Below, in pieces: positions 1 to 8,675 of a stretch of 64,000 nt of DNA. Each line of letters opens with the position of its first letter. The stretch's first letter is position 1. Origin of the DNA: an uncultured Collinsella sp. Lineage in GTDB: Bacteria; Actinomycetota; Coriobacteriia; Coriobacteriales; Coriobacteriaceae. Where the stretch lies: contig UQLF01000005.1 of the NCBI GenBank assembly GCA_900541875.1, positions 43,651-107,650 of the forward strand. The letters are read 5' to 3'. The translations under genes were made by a program, and so were the position numbers. The notes beneath the pieces were generated by a model. The model searched no databases, had not been told where the DNA came from, and was given only the letters and a program-made list of their open reading frames with translations.

Positions 1-48
1 TACCGACTGACGCCGCGGAGACAGGTCCCCCATGCATCAAGGAGTTGA

Positions 49-1998
49 CTAGAGCTTGCACGCAACCTTATAGCCATCGCCGATGGCGTCGCGGATGTTG
101 CCGCACTTGTTGGCGTCGCCCAGCACGTGGGTGGCAACACCGGCAGCGGCAAGGTCATCGGCCAGCTTGGTATTGGGACGATAGCCCATGGCAAGCACCA
201 GCGTATCGGCACCGGTGATGGTGTGGACCTCGCCGTCCTTTTCGTAGCTGATAGTGTCCTCGGTGATCTCGGTCACCTTGGCCTCGGTCAGCACGTGAAC
301 GCCCTTGGAGAGCATGCGCGTGATAAGCACCGCGCGGCCGGCGCCGCCCTCGTTGGCGGCGAGCGTCTTGGTCATCTCGATAACGGTGACATCGCGATTG
401 GCCGGCGAGAGGTCATTGACCAACGGGGCCAGGTAATCGGCCGTTTCGCAACCGACGGTGCCGCCTCCCACGATGACGATCTTCTTGCCCGGGAAAGCCT
501 TGCCACCCAGCAGGTCGTCAGCCGTCATAACCTGCTTAAAGCCCTGCATGAAGGCCGGGGCGATGGGCTCGGCGCCATAAGCCAGGACGACCTCGTAGCC
601 CGCGTAGTCGCGCTGAATGTCCTCGGCCGAAAGCTCGGTACCAAAGACGCACTTCACGCCCGCCTCAGCAAGACGGCGATACTGGTACTTGATCACGCGG
701 GTGAGTTCCTGCTTTGCCGGAGGAACGGCCGCGATGCGTATCTCGCCGCCCGGTTCGTCCTGCTTATCCACGAGCACCACGTTGTGGCCGCGCTTAGCGG
801 CAATGTAGGCCGCCTCCATGCCCGCAGGACCAGCGCCCACAACGAGCACATTCTTGGCCTCGACGGCAGGCTCGTAGCCAGCCTCGTCGCGCTCCACGTC
901 CGGGTTGACGGTGCAGGAGATGCGCTTGCCAAACATAATGCCGTTCAGGCAGCGCAGGCAGCCAATACAGGGGCGGATGTCGTCGACGTTGCCGGCAGCG
1001 GCCTTGTTGCAGAACTCGGCATCGCACAGATTGGCGCGGCCCATCATGCAGATGTCGGCAGCGCCGTCCTCGATCAGCTCCTCGGCGATCCAGGCCTCGT
1101 TGATGCGGCCGACAGTGGCGACGGGAATGTTGACGTGCTTTTTGATCTCGCGCGAGCAGGCAGCGTGCGAGGCCTGCTGGGTACCGGCGGCAGGAATCGC
1201 GGAACCGCGCTTGATGGTGGTGCCGCCCGACACATGAATCATGTCGACGCCAGCCTTCTCCAGGCGACGCGAGACGTAGATCATGTCGTTGAGGGTCAGG
1301 CCGCCATCGGTGTACTCATCGCCCGAGATGCGGACGTCGATGATAAAGTCCTTACCGCAGCGCTCGCGAATCTCGGCGATGACCTCGAGCAAAAAGCGCA
1401 TGCGGGCGTCGAGCGAGCCGCCGTACTCATCGGTACGCTTGTTATAGAGCGGGGTCAAGAAACCGCCGAGCATGCCGTGGGCGTGCGCCGCATGGACCTC
1501 GACGCCATCGACACCGGCCTTCTGCATACGCACGGCAGCATCACCGAACTGATGTGTGAGCTCGTGAATCTCGTCGACCGTGATAGGACGCGGCGCCTCG
1601 CGGGCATAGGACGGGCCCACAAAGGACGGAGCGATCAGGCGCGGCGTGCCCGGAATGTTAAAGGCCATGTAGGCGGGGTGGAAGAGCTGCGGCATGATCT
1701 TGCAGCCATACTCGTGGACGGCCGCGGCGAGTTTTTCCCAGCCAGGGATAAACGTGTCGTCGTAGCAGCACATGTCACCCGGCAGATAGGTATAGGTAGG
1801 CTCGACCGTCACGACCTCGGTGATGATCAGGCCAACGCCGCCCTTGGCACGGGCACGGTAATGATCGACCAAGTCGTCGGTCACATAGCCATGATCGGCC
1901 AGGTTGGTGGACACCGGCGGCATAAAGACGCGGTTCTTGACCTCGGTCGTACCGACCTTGATCGGGCTAAAGAGCATCGGGTAGGCGGATGACTCCAT
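49..1998 (-). CDS. NADH:flavin oxidoreductase / 2-enoate reductase-like (old yellow enzyme family)
   Basis: A 649-residue flavo-iron-sulfur oxidoreductase of the 2,4-dienoyl-CoA reductase/2-enoate reductase type. The N-terminal half is an FMN-binding TIM barrel (LFSPIKVG near residue 10; VEVHAAHAHGML). A 4Fe-4S motif RPCIGCLRCL with a further Cys in ISCTVNP follows. The C-terminal half has an FAD-binding Rossmann motif (VLVVGAGPAGMEAA) and a second dinucleotide fold (IVIVGGGTVGCETA). The family reduces activated C=C bonds with NAD(P)H; the substrate here cannot be read from sequence. The start is set at the ATG preceded by AAAGGAAG; a reading-frame extension of 29 residues upstream has no ribosome site and poor composition. 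It follows the GltD-like gene on the same strand, behind a likely terminator. Confidence 0.9.
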   Translation of the reverse strand: MESSAYPMLFSPIKVGTTEVKNRVFMPPVSTNLADHGYVTDDLVDHYRARAKGGVGLIITEVVTVEPTYTYLPGDMCCYDDTFIPGWEKLAAAVHEYGCKIMPQLFHPAYMAFNIPGTPRLIAPSFVGPSYAREAPRPITVDEIHELTHQFGDAAVRMQKAGVDGVEVHAAHAHGMLGGFLTPLYNKRTDEYGGSLDARMRFLLEVIAEIRERCGKDFIIDVRISGDEYTDGGLTLNDMIYVSRRLEKAGVDMIHVSGGTTIKRGSAIPAAGTQQASHAACSREIKKHVNIPVATVGRINEAWIAEELIEDGAADICMMGRANLCDAEFCNKAAAGNVDDIRPCIGCLRCLNGIMFGKRISCTVNPDVERDEAGYEPAVEAKNVLVVGAGPAGMEAAYIAAKRGHNVVLVDKQDEPGGEIRIAAVPPAKQELTRVIKYQYRRLAEAGVKCVFGTELSAEDIQRDYAGYEVVLAYGAEPIAPAFMQGFKQVMTADDLLGGKAFPGKKIVIVGGGTVGCETADYLAPLVNDLSPANRDVTVIEMTKTLAANEGGAGRAVLITRMLSKGVHVLTEAKVTEITEDTISYEKDGEVHTITGADTLVLAMGYRPNTKLADDLAAAGVATHVLGDANKCGNIRDAIGDGYKVACKL

Positions 1999-2110
1999 AC
2001 AGGCTTCCTTTCGTTTAAGCCGCTCGGCGGCACTTGCAGACATACCTATCGTATCAGCAACCGCCGCATTCGCACTCGCTCGCACTCCCCACCTTCAATC
2101 CCGACCCTCA

Positions 2111-2183
2111 CAAAAAAGTTGCGGTGGAATACGGAGTAGATAAGGCCTTTGACAGCCAAAACAGTCCGTATTTCACCGCAACT
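2111..2183 (-). terminator. Rho-independent terminator after the GltD-like gene
   Basis: Arms of 19 bp (2117-2135 and 2165-2183, one mismatch) flank a 29-base loop. On the minus strand the second arm is followed by TTTTTTG. It lies 17 bases past the stop of the GltD-like gene. Confidence 0.7.
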
Positions 2184-2199
2184 GATGGACGGGATGGAG

Positions 2200-3417
2200 T
2201 TAGAGGCCCAAGTAGGCAATCATACCTTCGACGGCGAGCTTGGCGCCAGCTACGGCGTGGACCACAGTGAGCGGGCCGTTGACCACATCGCCGGCGGCAA
2301 AGACACCAGGCACGGTGGTCATGCCGTGCTCGTCGACCGAAAGCAGACCGCGATGGTCGGTCTCCAGACCGCCCGTTGTAAGCACGAGTTTGTCCTTGGG
2401 CACCTGAGACGCCGCAATCACAACCGTGTCGGCGGACACGTGGTCGAGTTCTTCCTCGTAGCCCACCACGTTGTTGTCCTCGTCAAAGATAGCCGTCTCG
2501 AACACCGGACCGTTGTCGTCGATGGCGCAGATCGCCTTGCCGCACATAATCTCGGCACCGTCAAGCTCGGTCAGCTCCACCTCGTCATCGATGGCAGAGA
2601 TATGGCGCGATCGGGCGTACACGGTAACCTTGCGAGCACCCGAGCGCAGGGCCGTGCGGGCAACATCCATGGCCACATTGCCGGCGCCGATAACCGCCAC
2701 GTTCTGCCCGATTGCCACGCTCGTGGGATCGACCAGATAGTCGATACCAAACAGCACGTTGCCGCGCGACTCGCCGGGAATACCCAGCTTTCGAGCTCGC
2801 CAGGTACCAGTACCGACAAAGACCGCATCGTAGCCGTCGCGCAGCAGGTCGTCGATGTGGAGCGCACCGCCGATGGTGGTCGACGGACGCACGCGCACAC
2901 CGAGCGAGCACATCACGTGGCGGTACTTTTGCACGAGCGAGCGCGGCAGACGGAACTCGGGGATACCGTACTCCAGCACACCGCCAATCTCGGGGCGCTG
3001 CTCAAATACCGTGATGGCACAGCCCAGCTGGGCCATCTTGATAGCCACGGTAATACCAGCGGGACCGGAACCGACCACGGCAATCTGTTTACCGCACGAC
3101 GGTGCGGGCTTCCACTCCTTACGGTCCAAATACGCTGTCGAGATATAGCTCTCGATGCTCGAAAAATGCACGGGTGCGCCCTTACGGCCCTGAATGCAAG
3201 CGCCCTCGCACTGGCCCGAATGATTGCACACCATGGAGCAGACCGCGCTCATGGGATTGTTCTGGAACAGTAGCTCGCCCGCCTCTTCTAGACGACGCTG
3301 TTTGAACAGGTCAATGACCTGCGGAATAGGCGTCTGAACCGGGCAGCCCTTAAGCTGACAGAATGCCCTTTTGCAACCTAGGCAACGATTCGCCTCTTCG
3401 ACAATGTGGATAGCCAC
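2200..3417 (-). CDS. GltD-like NAD(P)-dependent flavoprotein oxidoreductase
   Basis: A 405-residue protein of the glutamate-synthase small-subunit (GltD)/PreT family. The N-terminus is the double 4Fe-4S domain (CLGCKRAFC, then CPVQTPIP, CSMVC and CEGAC within the first 75 residues). An FAD site (VAVVGSGPAGITVA near residue 110) and an NADPH site (VAVIGAGNVAMDVA near residue 240) follow. No large GltB subunit is nearby, so it is a stand-alone electron-transfer module, possibly serving another reductase. It starts at GTG with AAGGGGAG four bases upstream. The neighbour downstream is a flavin reductase of the 2-enoate type, which makes a redox partnership plausible but unproven. Confidence 0.85.
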   Translation of the reverse strand: MAIHIVEEANRCLGCKRAFCQLKGCPVQTPIPQVIDLFKQRRLEEAGELLFQNNPMSAVCSMVCNHSGQCEGACIQGRKGAPVHFSSIESYISTAYLDRKEWKPAPSCGKQIAVVGSGPAGITVAIKMAQLGCAITVFEQRPEIGGVLEYGIPEFRLPRSLVQKYRHVMCSLGVRVRPSTTIGGALHIDDLLRDGYDAVFVGTGTWRARKLGIPGESRGNVLFGIDYLVDPTSVAIGQNVAVIGAGNVAMDVARTALRSGARKVTVYARSRHISAIDDEVELTELDGAEIMCGKAICAIDDNGPVFETAIFDEDNNVVGYEEELDHVSADTVVIAASQVPKDKLVLTTGGLETDHRGLLSVDEHGMTTVPGVFAAGDVVNGPLTVVHAVAGAKLAVEGMIAYLGL

Positions 3418-3519
3418 GCAACTCCCCTTTTTGATTCAATCCAATGGGGCGACGATAAAGATCCTTCACCGCTGCCCCAGTCAGGCAAACTTAATCGACC
3501 GCCACGGCAAAAGCCGATG

Positions 3520-4434
3520 CTACAACTCGCAATGCGGAGCCCCGCAGCGAGCGGACATGTGCTCGAGTGTCGCTAGGCAGTCAGCCGCCGTCGACGGCGC
3601 GCTGTTCTCGACCACACAGGGAATCCCAGGGCAGGCGGCAGCCGCCCAGGCCACCACGGGCTCAAAGTCATATCGTCCCGTCTCGCCCACGCCATGACAC
3701 ACCAGGCGCGAACCCGTACCGTCGCACCAACCGGCTTCATCCTCGTTATCAACGACCTCAAAATCCTTGGCGTGCAGCGCGCGGATCTTACTGCCGCATA
3801 AGTAGAGCATGCGCGCTGTGATTTCCTGCGCTTCGTCAACGACACTGGGGTGCAGCAGCGACACTGGGTCATAGATCACGCCGAGCGACGGGCTCGAGAC
3901 GCGTTCCAGCACCTCGCGGCAACGATCCGGCGTGCTGACCGTCTCGTTCCAGCCGGGCTCAATTAGTATTTGCCCACCAACGGCCTCGGCACGCTCGCAG
4001 ACGTATGTGAGCCCGTCCATAAAAGCCTCGAGCGCCTCATCGGTCATGCGGTCGCCAGCAACGCGATTTTGCGCATTGGGACGACCGGTCTCGGTGCCAA
4101 CCGGGCATCCGCCGAGCATCTGGGCAAAATTCAAGCATGCCTCGTACTCGGCAAAGATATCCATGAGCTGTTGGCGATTGGGCGTCGCCAGATTCTTATA
4201 ACAGCCGAGCACGGCGACCGAAACGCCCGCCTCGTCGAGCACCGCACGCAAATGGTCAGCAAGCTCGCGGGTCAGGCCGCCTCGATCGATCCCCATCGAT
4301 GCGTAGAGCACCTTGCTCGGCAGCTGAATGCACGAAAAGCCCAGCTCTCCCGCCATGCGAATGCGTTCCTCGACGGTCCCCTGCGGAAGGTCGTGCAAAC
4401 GTACGCCCGGAGTAATAGCCCCCACGTTATTCAC
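3520..4434 (-). CDS. Sugar phosphate isomerase/epimerase (AP-endonuclease-2-like TIM barrel)
   Basis: A protein of about 304 residues with the xylose-isomerase-like TIM-barrel pattern: GVRLHDLP at the start, acidic and histidine metal ligands in EPGWNE, YDPVSLLHP, LHAKDFE and VVENSAP. The family isomerises or epimerises sugars using a divalent metal. The first 53 codons of the open frame run inside the upstream GH105 gene and look non-coding. I place the start at a GTG (4434) overlapping the GH105 stop by eight bases; a second in-frame GTG at 4425 is equally possible. The overlap implies translational coupling with GH105 and a role at the end of the pectin pathway. The exact sugar is unknown. 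Confidence 0.8.
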   Translation of the reverse strand: MNNVGAITPGVRLHDLPQGTVEERIRMAGELGFSCIQLPSKVLYASMGIDRGGLTRELADHLRAVLDEAGVSVAVLGCYKNLATPNRQQLMDIFAEYEACLNFAQMLGGCPVGTETGRPNAQNRVAGDRMTDEALEAFMDGLTYVCERAEAVGGQILIEPGWNETVSTPDRCREVLERVSSPSLGVIYDPVSLLHPSVVDEAQEITARMLYLCGSKIRALHAKDFEVVDNEDEAGWCDGTGSRLVCHGVGETGRYDFEPVVAWAAAACPGIPCVVENSAPSTAADCLATLEHMSARCGAPHCEL

Positions 4435-5665
4435 ATCCCTTATGAGCGTTGATGCCCGGGGTGTATCCGCCAAACGGGTCCTCGATGGAGCACACGCCCG
4501 AGGGGGCGAGCGGATCGCGCTTACCGGCCAGCTTGTCGTGATGCATGGTCTCGATATAGGCAAGCACCAGCGGCGCCACACCCTTTGCATCATTTTTGAC
4601 CACGGGCTCGCTCATGTAGTAATCAAACGTGCCCTCGCGGTGCGCGGTGTTTCCCAAGCCCGCAACCAGGCAGATGTTGTCGAGCGCCAGCTGCCCGTCA
4701 TACTCGGACAGGCAGGTCTCGCAGATGCCGTCGAAGGCGCGACGGCCGTACTGGTAGTAGCGCTCACCCAACACGCCCAGACGCACGCCCTTCATGATGG
4801 CGTTGGCAAAGATCGCGCTGCCCGACTCCTCCAGATAGTTGGGGGCGATATTGGGCAGGTTGATGACCTGGTGCCACATGCCGGTCTTCTCGTCCTGATA
4901 CGGCAGCATGGCGTCAATCAGGTCGTGGAACATCTTGCGGATCTCGTCCTTCTCGGCCGACATCGAAGGCGGCATAAGCTCCCAGGTGTCGATGAGCGCC
5001 ATGGCAAACCAGCCCTCGGCGCGCAGCCAGAAGTTAGCCGAAAGGCCGGTGACCGGGTCGCACCAGAACTGTTTGCGGCTCGCGTCGTAAGCGTGATAGT
5101 ACAGACCGTTGAGGGGGTTGCGCATCAGGTCATGCACAACCTGGAACATATGGAAGCTGTCCGAGCAGGCACGACGGTTGTGGAAGCTCAGCTCGTACTG
5201 CATGTAGAACGGCTGCGCCATGTACATGCCGTCGAGCCAGATCTGGTTGGGGTAGACGGCCTTGTGCCAAAACACGCCCTCTTTGGTACGCGGCTGGGTT
5301 TCGAGCTGACGATAGATGGTATCCATGGCGGCGCGATACTTGGGCTTGCCCACCAGGTCATAGAGCTTGTAGAGGGTCTTGCCCGCATTGACGTTATCGA
5401 GGTTGTACTCCTCGGGGTTGTAATGCTTGATGGTGCCGTCGTCCTGGACAAAGAAATCGATATAGTCGTCGGCAAAGGTCAGGTAGCGCTGCTCACCCGT
5501 GATCTCGTACAGTTCGATGAGCGCCTTGATCATGCAGCCGTCGATATAGTTCCAGGTGTTCTCCTTGCCGGCGCGAATCTTTTCGATATTCCAAGCCGGC
5601 GCCTGCGGCGTAGAGGTTTCGATCAACTGCTCGATATAACGGTCCAGGATTTGATTGCAACCCAT
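4427..5665 (-). CDS. GH105 unsaturated rhamnogalacturonyl/galacturonyl hydrolase (YteR-like)
   Basis: A 412-residue (alpha/alpha)6-barrel hydrolase of family GH105. It matches the YteR/RhiN pattern: NTWNYIDGCMIKAL, VFWHKAVYPNQIWLDGMYMAQPF with the catalytic-type Asp of WLDG, LRAEGWFAMAL, and GTFDYYMSEPVVKNDAKG near the end. The family removes 4,5-unsaturated galacturonate from the non-reducing end of pectin oligomers left by lyases. No signal peptide is visible, so it should act in the cytoplasm. AGAGGGGA precedes the ATG. Two LacI-type operators (5692 and 5733) lie immediately upstream. No pectate lyase or kduI/kduD is in the window, so its substrate must come from elsewhere. Confidence 0.9.
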   Translation of the reverse strand: MGCNQILDRYIEQLIETSTPQAPAWNIEKIRAGKENTWNYIDGCMIKALIELYEITGEQRYLTFADDYIDFFVQDDGTIKHYNPEEYNLDNVNAGKTLYKLYDLVGKPKYRAAMDTIYRQLETQPRTKEGVFWHKAVYPNQIWLDGMYMAQPFYMQYELSFHNRRACSDSFHMFQVVHDLMRNPLNGLYYHAYDASRKQFWCDPVTGLSANFWLRAEGWFAMALIDTWELMPPSMSAEKDEIRKMFHDLIDAMLPYQDEKTGMWHQVINLPNIAPNYLEESGSAIFANAIMKGVRLGVLGERYYQYGRRAFDGICETCLSEYDGQLALDNICLVAGLGNTAHREGTFDYYMSEPVVKNDAKGVAPLVLAYIETMHHDKLAGKRDPLAPSGVCSIEDPFGGYTPGINAHKGCE

Positions 5666-5691
5666 TGCTGTCCCCTCTGACGTTAATGATA

Positions 5692-5705
5692 GGTGAACGT
5701 TAACC
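5692..5705. promoter_or_regulatory. LacI-type operator upstream of GH105
   Basis: GGTGAACGTTAACC centred on AACGTT, 27 bases before the GH105 start. It differs by two bases from the perfect copy at 17952. It forms a pair with the site at 5733, centre-to-centre 41 bp. Confidence 0.7.
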
Positions 5706-5720
5706 CTAGTGTAACGCGAA

Positions 5721-5758
5721 CGGGGAATATAGGGTGAACGTTAACCCTATATTCCCCG
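5721..5758. promoter_or_regulatory. LacI-type operator embedded in a 38-bp palindrome
   Basis: The operator GGTGAACGTTAACC (5733-5746) sits at the centre of a near-perfect palindrome running from CGGGGAATAT to ATATTCCCCG. The arms beyond the operator pair perfectly. It lies between the SGNH gene and GH105, so it can be both a strong repressor site and the hairpin ending the upstream transcript. Confidence 0.7.
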
Positions 5759-5772
5759 CGAACGGCAGACTT

Positions 5773-6441
5773 TTAACGGCAAACGGCGGCTAAGCCCGCG
5801 GCGATGCGATGCGCCAGGCGCTCATAGCCAGCCGGGCTGTAATGCAGACCGTCCGGCATATAGAGCTCGCGGTGCTCCGGCAAAAACGGGCTGATGCCGC
5901 TTTGCGCATACAGGTCAATCACCGGAACGGAGTAACGGTCACAGACCTCCAGCATCGCTCGCACGTAGGCGTCTTGTGTCAGGCCCAGATGGTTGGCCTC
6001 GTTGCTTGCCGGGATATCCTTCTCGTGCTTGCCGCTCGTCTTGCATGGCGTCATAAACACGAGCTTTGCCTGAGGTGAGCGCGCCGTGATGGTTCGGATC
6101 AGATAGTCGACCGCACCATAGAACTCATGCGCATCGGTGCTGCCCAACTCGCCAAGCGGCACGTTGCGGCTAAAGTCGTTAACGCCGCCAAAGACAACAT
6201 AGACATCGGCCGCATCGTCGATGCCGTCCAAGCGCTCGACAAATGAATCGGTACGGTCGGCCTTGATGGCGATACGCGAACCCTTGATGCCAAAGTTCTC
6301 GACGACTGCACCTCCCAGCAACGCGCCCAGATGCGAAGTCCAAGAGATGTCGTTGCCGCCTGCGCCGCATCCGTTATCCCCCCATGTGGTCGAATCGCCA
6401 AAGCAGCAAATGGTCGATTCACTCAAGTTCTTCGTTTCCAT
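5773..6441 (-). CDS. SGNH/GDSL-type esterase
   Basis: A 222-residue SGNH hydrolase. Block I is CCFGDSTTWG (nucleophilic Ser near residue 15), block III is VFGGVNDFS, and block V is DGLHYSPAGYE with the catalytic Asp and His. These enzymes deacetylate carbohydrates or hydrolyse small esters. Placement between a pectin esterase fusion and GH105 suggests removal of acetyl groups from pectin fragments, as rhamnogalacturonan acetylesterases do, but substrate is inferred from context only. The start METKNLSES is chosen because GAGGAGA lies just upstream; the longer open frame begins inside the preceding gene. No signal peptide is seen. Confidence 0.85.
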   Translation of the reverse strand: METKNLSESTICCFGDSTTWGDNGCGAGGNDISWTSHLGALLGGAVVENFGIKGSRIAIKADRTDSFVERLDGIDDAADVYVVFGGVNDFSRNVPLGELGSTDAHEFYGAVDYLIRTITARSPQAKLVFMTPCKTSGKHEKDIPASNEANHLGLTQDAYVRAMLEVCDRYSVPVIDLYAQSGISPFLPEHRELYMPDGLHYSPAGYERLAHRIAAGLAAVCR

Positions 6442-6509
6442 AATCTTCTCCTCATCCGCCCATTGGCGGCCATACAGGTACGTACCGTTATTTGCAGCAT
6501 GCCAAGGGG

Positions 6510-8675
6510 CTATGCACGGTCGCATTTCGCAACGTGCGAATCGAGCCATTCGATATCCTCGACAAGATGTGTCACTCCCAGATGGTGTCCACCCGGACAC
6601 ACCTCGTGCCGCAGAGCATCTCTGCGGCCCAGCAACTTGTAGGCATCGCGCACGATCTTGAGCTGTTCATCGACATTTTTCAGCCCGCGCGAACCGTTCA
6701 GATGATCTTCTTCGCAACTCTGCACCAGCAGCGGGCGTGGCGCAATGAGCGACGCGATATCGCCCATATCGAGCAAGCGCCAAAGTCCGGGTGTGTAGTT
6801 GCAGCTGCAATTGCCGTTGAGGTGCAGCAGCGAATCATCGACACCGTACAGGTAGCCCGAGACAAACGTCTTGCATACGCGTGGGTCGAGTGCGGCCAGA
6901 TACAGTGTCATGTATCCGCCGCCCGAAAAGCCAAAACAGCCCAGGTCGTCCATGGCAATGTCGCCGCGCGCCTCTAGGTAATCGATCAGACGCATGTTAT
7001 CCCAAGCGTTGAGGCCCGCAACGGTAAGTCCCAGCGGCTCGGCCATGCGCGCCTGGTTTAGGCACGTGCCGCGCAGAAAGCTGTTCTCGTCATCGCCCTG
7101 ACCCTTCCAGTCACGACGGTATCCCCAACCGCGTGCGTCGGGGCAGACGGTCACGTAACCCATACGCGCCAAACGTAGACCGTAGTCGTAATTGAACTTA
7201 CGCACAGCATCATCGACCGCCGGCACGCCCGTCACGCCCGCAACACTTGCGGCGCCTGCTCCCTGATGGCCATGCGGGCAGATATAGCAACACTTGCGGC
7301 CGCGCGCATCGAGCTTAGGCGACTGCGGCTCGAGCAGGTAGAACGGCATCCAAACGTCGCGCTCCACCTGCAGCATCGCATGGGTGCGCACGATACCGCC
7401 GGCAATCTGCACCCGATCGAGTTCGCGCGCCTCAATCGACACGCGATCCATAATCGATAAGCCCAACAGGTCAAACAGCCGAACCCTCGTCGCAATCTGC
7501 CATGCCTCAAACTCTTCGGGCGTCGTGCCCTTAAATGCGGCGGAGCGGCCCTCACGCTTAAGGCGCTCACGAAACGCCAGTTCGTCTTCGTAATAGGTGT
7601 CGATATGCACCGTGCGACCGTTATCGGAAAGACTGTCGGTCTCCGCAGCGTCGCCCGGGCCACCTTCGGGGTCCCAGCCGTCCGCACCGGAAAGCACCTG
7701 TTCGCGGGCGTATCGGGTAGTGGCTGTCGCATCGAGCTCGTGCGCCCATGGCGCCCAGTTTTCGGCATCACTCGCCGGGCCATGTAGGCTTGCACCAGCG
7801 TAGTGCGCCCTCTCGTGCGCCGCCGGCTTAGCCCAATCCCACCAACCTTCGCGCTTGATATGCTGTCCCAGCCAGCAATCGATCAGCACGGTCTGGGCCC
7901 ACTCACGCCAAGGACGACCCAAATAGACCGAATCCGGTGCCACGTCTTGCGCGGCTGTAAACGAGCAGCCGTGGAACACGAAGCCATATGGCTCTCCCTC
8001 GGGCGTCGATGCCGCCGTCACGTAACCGTTCACGTCCATATTGCGGTTGAGCGAGCGGATCTCGCACCCCTCAAAATAGGCACACGCGCCACCAAAGATA
8101 AAGTCGACGTCGCCCTCAATCCGGCAGCGTCGAAAATACTGACGGCCCACCCGACGCGGCGCAAACTGCTTGGGCCCAATGAATCCGCCTGGTTTGACTT
8201 CGCGCGGGGGCAACGGGCCCAAAAACAGCGTGTCCTGGCGCCCCGTAATGCAACAGGCGTCGACCACCAAACGGTCGCCGTCGGCGTACAGGGCAATCGC
8301 CTGCCCCACCTCGCGACCGTCGCCGGCATCGTTGATGATTGTGAGGTTCTCGAGCCGCACGTCGTCGGCATCGACCAAAACGGTATAGGTCCTAAAGGTG
8401 CCGAGCTTTCCGTCAATGCCCGATCCGTCCCCCGAGGGCATCTTGGCGCCCAGACTGCCCACGATACGCACGCTGTCAGCCGTCTCGCCCACCAGCGTCA
8501 CATACGGTCGATGAATCTCGACCCGTTCGCGGTACTCACCCGGCTCGATATGGATTGTCACCGGTTGCTCGGCATCCGGGTAGAGTTGATCGGCTGCCGC
8601 CAAGGCATCGGAAATCGTTGGATATGCTCCTGCCGCAGCCCTCGAAACGCGCAGTGTATAGATGCTTTCGCTCAT
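6510..8675 (-). CDS. Pectin methylesterase (CE8) fused to an alpha/beta hydrolase esterase
   Basis: A 721-residue two-domain protein. Residues 1 to about 336 form a CE8 right-handed beta-helix with all hallmark motifs: GQAIALY (124-130), GRQDTLFL with Asp148, DVDFIFGGA with Asp191, and LGRPW with Arg254 and Trp256. Residues from about 380 to 721 form an alpha/beta hydrolase of the acetyl-xylan-esterase/prolyl-oligopeptidase type: oxyanion-region CPHGHQGAG, nucleophile GFSGGG (Ser584), acidic EED near 655-657 and a His in GGHHLG (697-698). CE8 removes methyl esters from homogalacturonan; the second domain probably removes another ester. There is no signal peptide. Its ATG overlaps the stop of the upstream esterase gene as ATGA, indicating translational coupling. 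Confidence 0.9.
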   Translation of the reverse strand: MSESIYTLRVSRAAAGAYPTISDALAAADQLYPDAEQPVTIHIEPGEYRERVEIHRPYVTLVGETADSVRIVGSLGAKMPSGDGSGIDGKLGTFRTYTVLVDADDVRLENLTIINDAGDGREVGQAIALYADGDRLVVDACCITGRQDTLFLGPLPPREVKPGGFIGPKQFAPRRVGRQYFRRCRIEGDVDFIFGGACAYFEGCEIRSLNRNMDVNGYVTAASTPEGEPYGFVFHGCSFTAAQDVAPDSVYLGRPWREWAQTVLIDCWLGQHIKREGWWDWAKPAAHERAHYAGASLHGPASDAENWAPWAHELDATATTRYAREQVLSGADGWDPEGGPGDAAETDSLSDNGRTVHIDTYYEDELAFRERLKREGRSAAFKGTTPEEFEAWQIATRVRLFDLLGLSIMDRVSIEARELDRVQIAGGIVRTHAMLQVERDVWMPFYLLEPQSPKLDARGRKCCYICPHGHQGAGAASVAGVTGVPAVDDAVRKFNYDYGLRLARMGYVTVCPDARGWGYRRDWKGQGDDENSFLRGTCLNQARMAEPLGLTVAGLNAWDNMRLIDYLEARGDIAMDDLGCFGFSGGGYMTLYLAALDPRVCKTFVSGYLYGVDDSLLHLNGNCSCNYTPGLWRLLDMGDIASLIAPRPLLVQSCEEDHLNGSRGLKNVDEQLKIVRDAYKLLGRRDALRHEVCPGGHHLGVTHLVEDIEWLDSHVAKCDRA

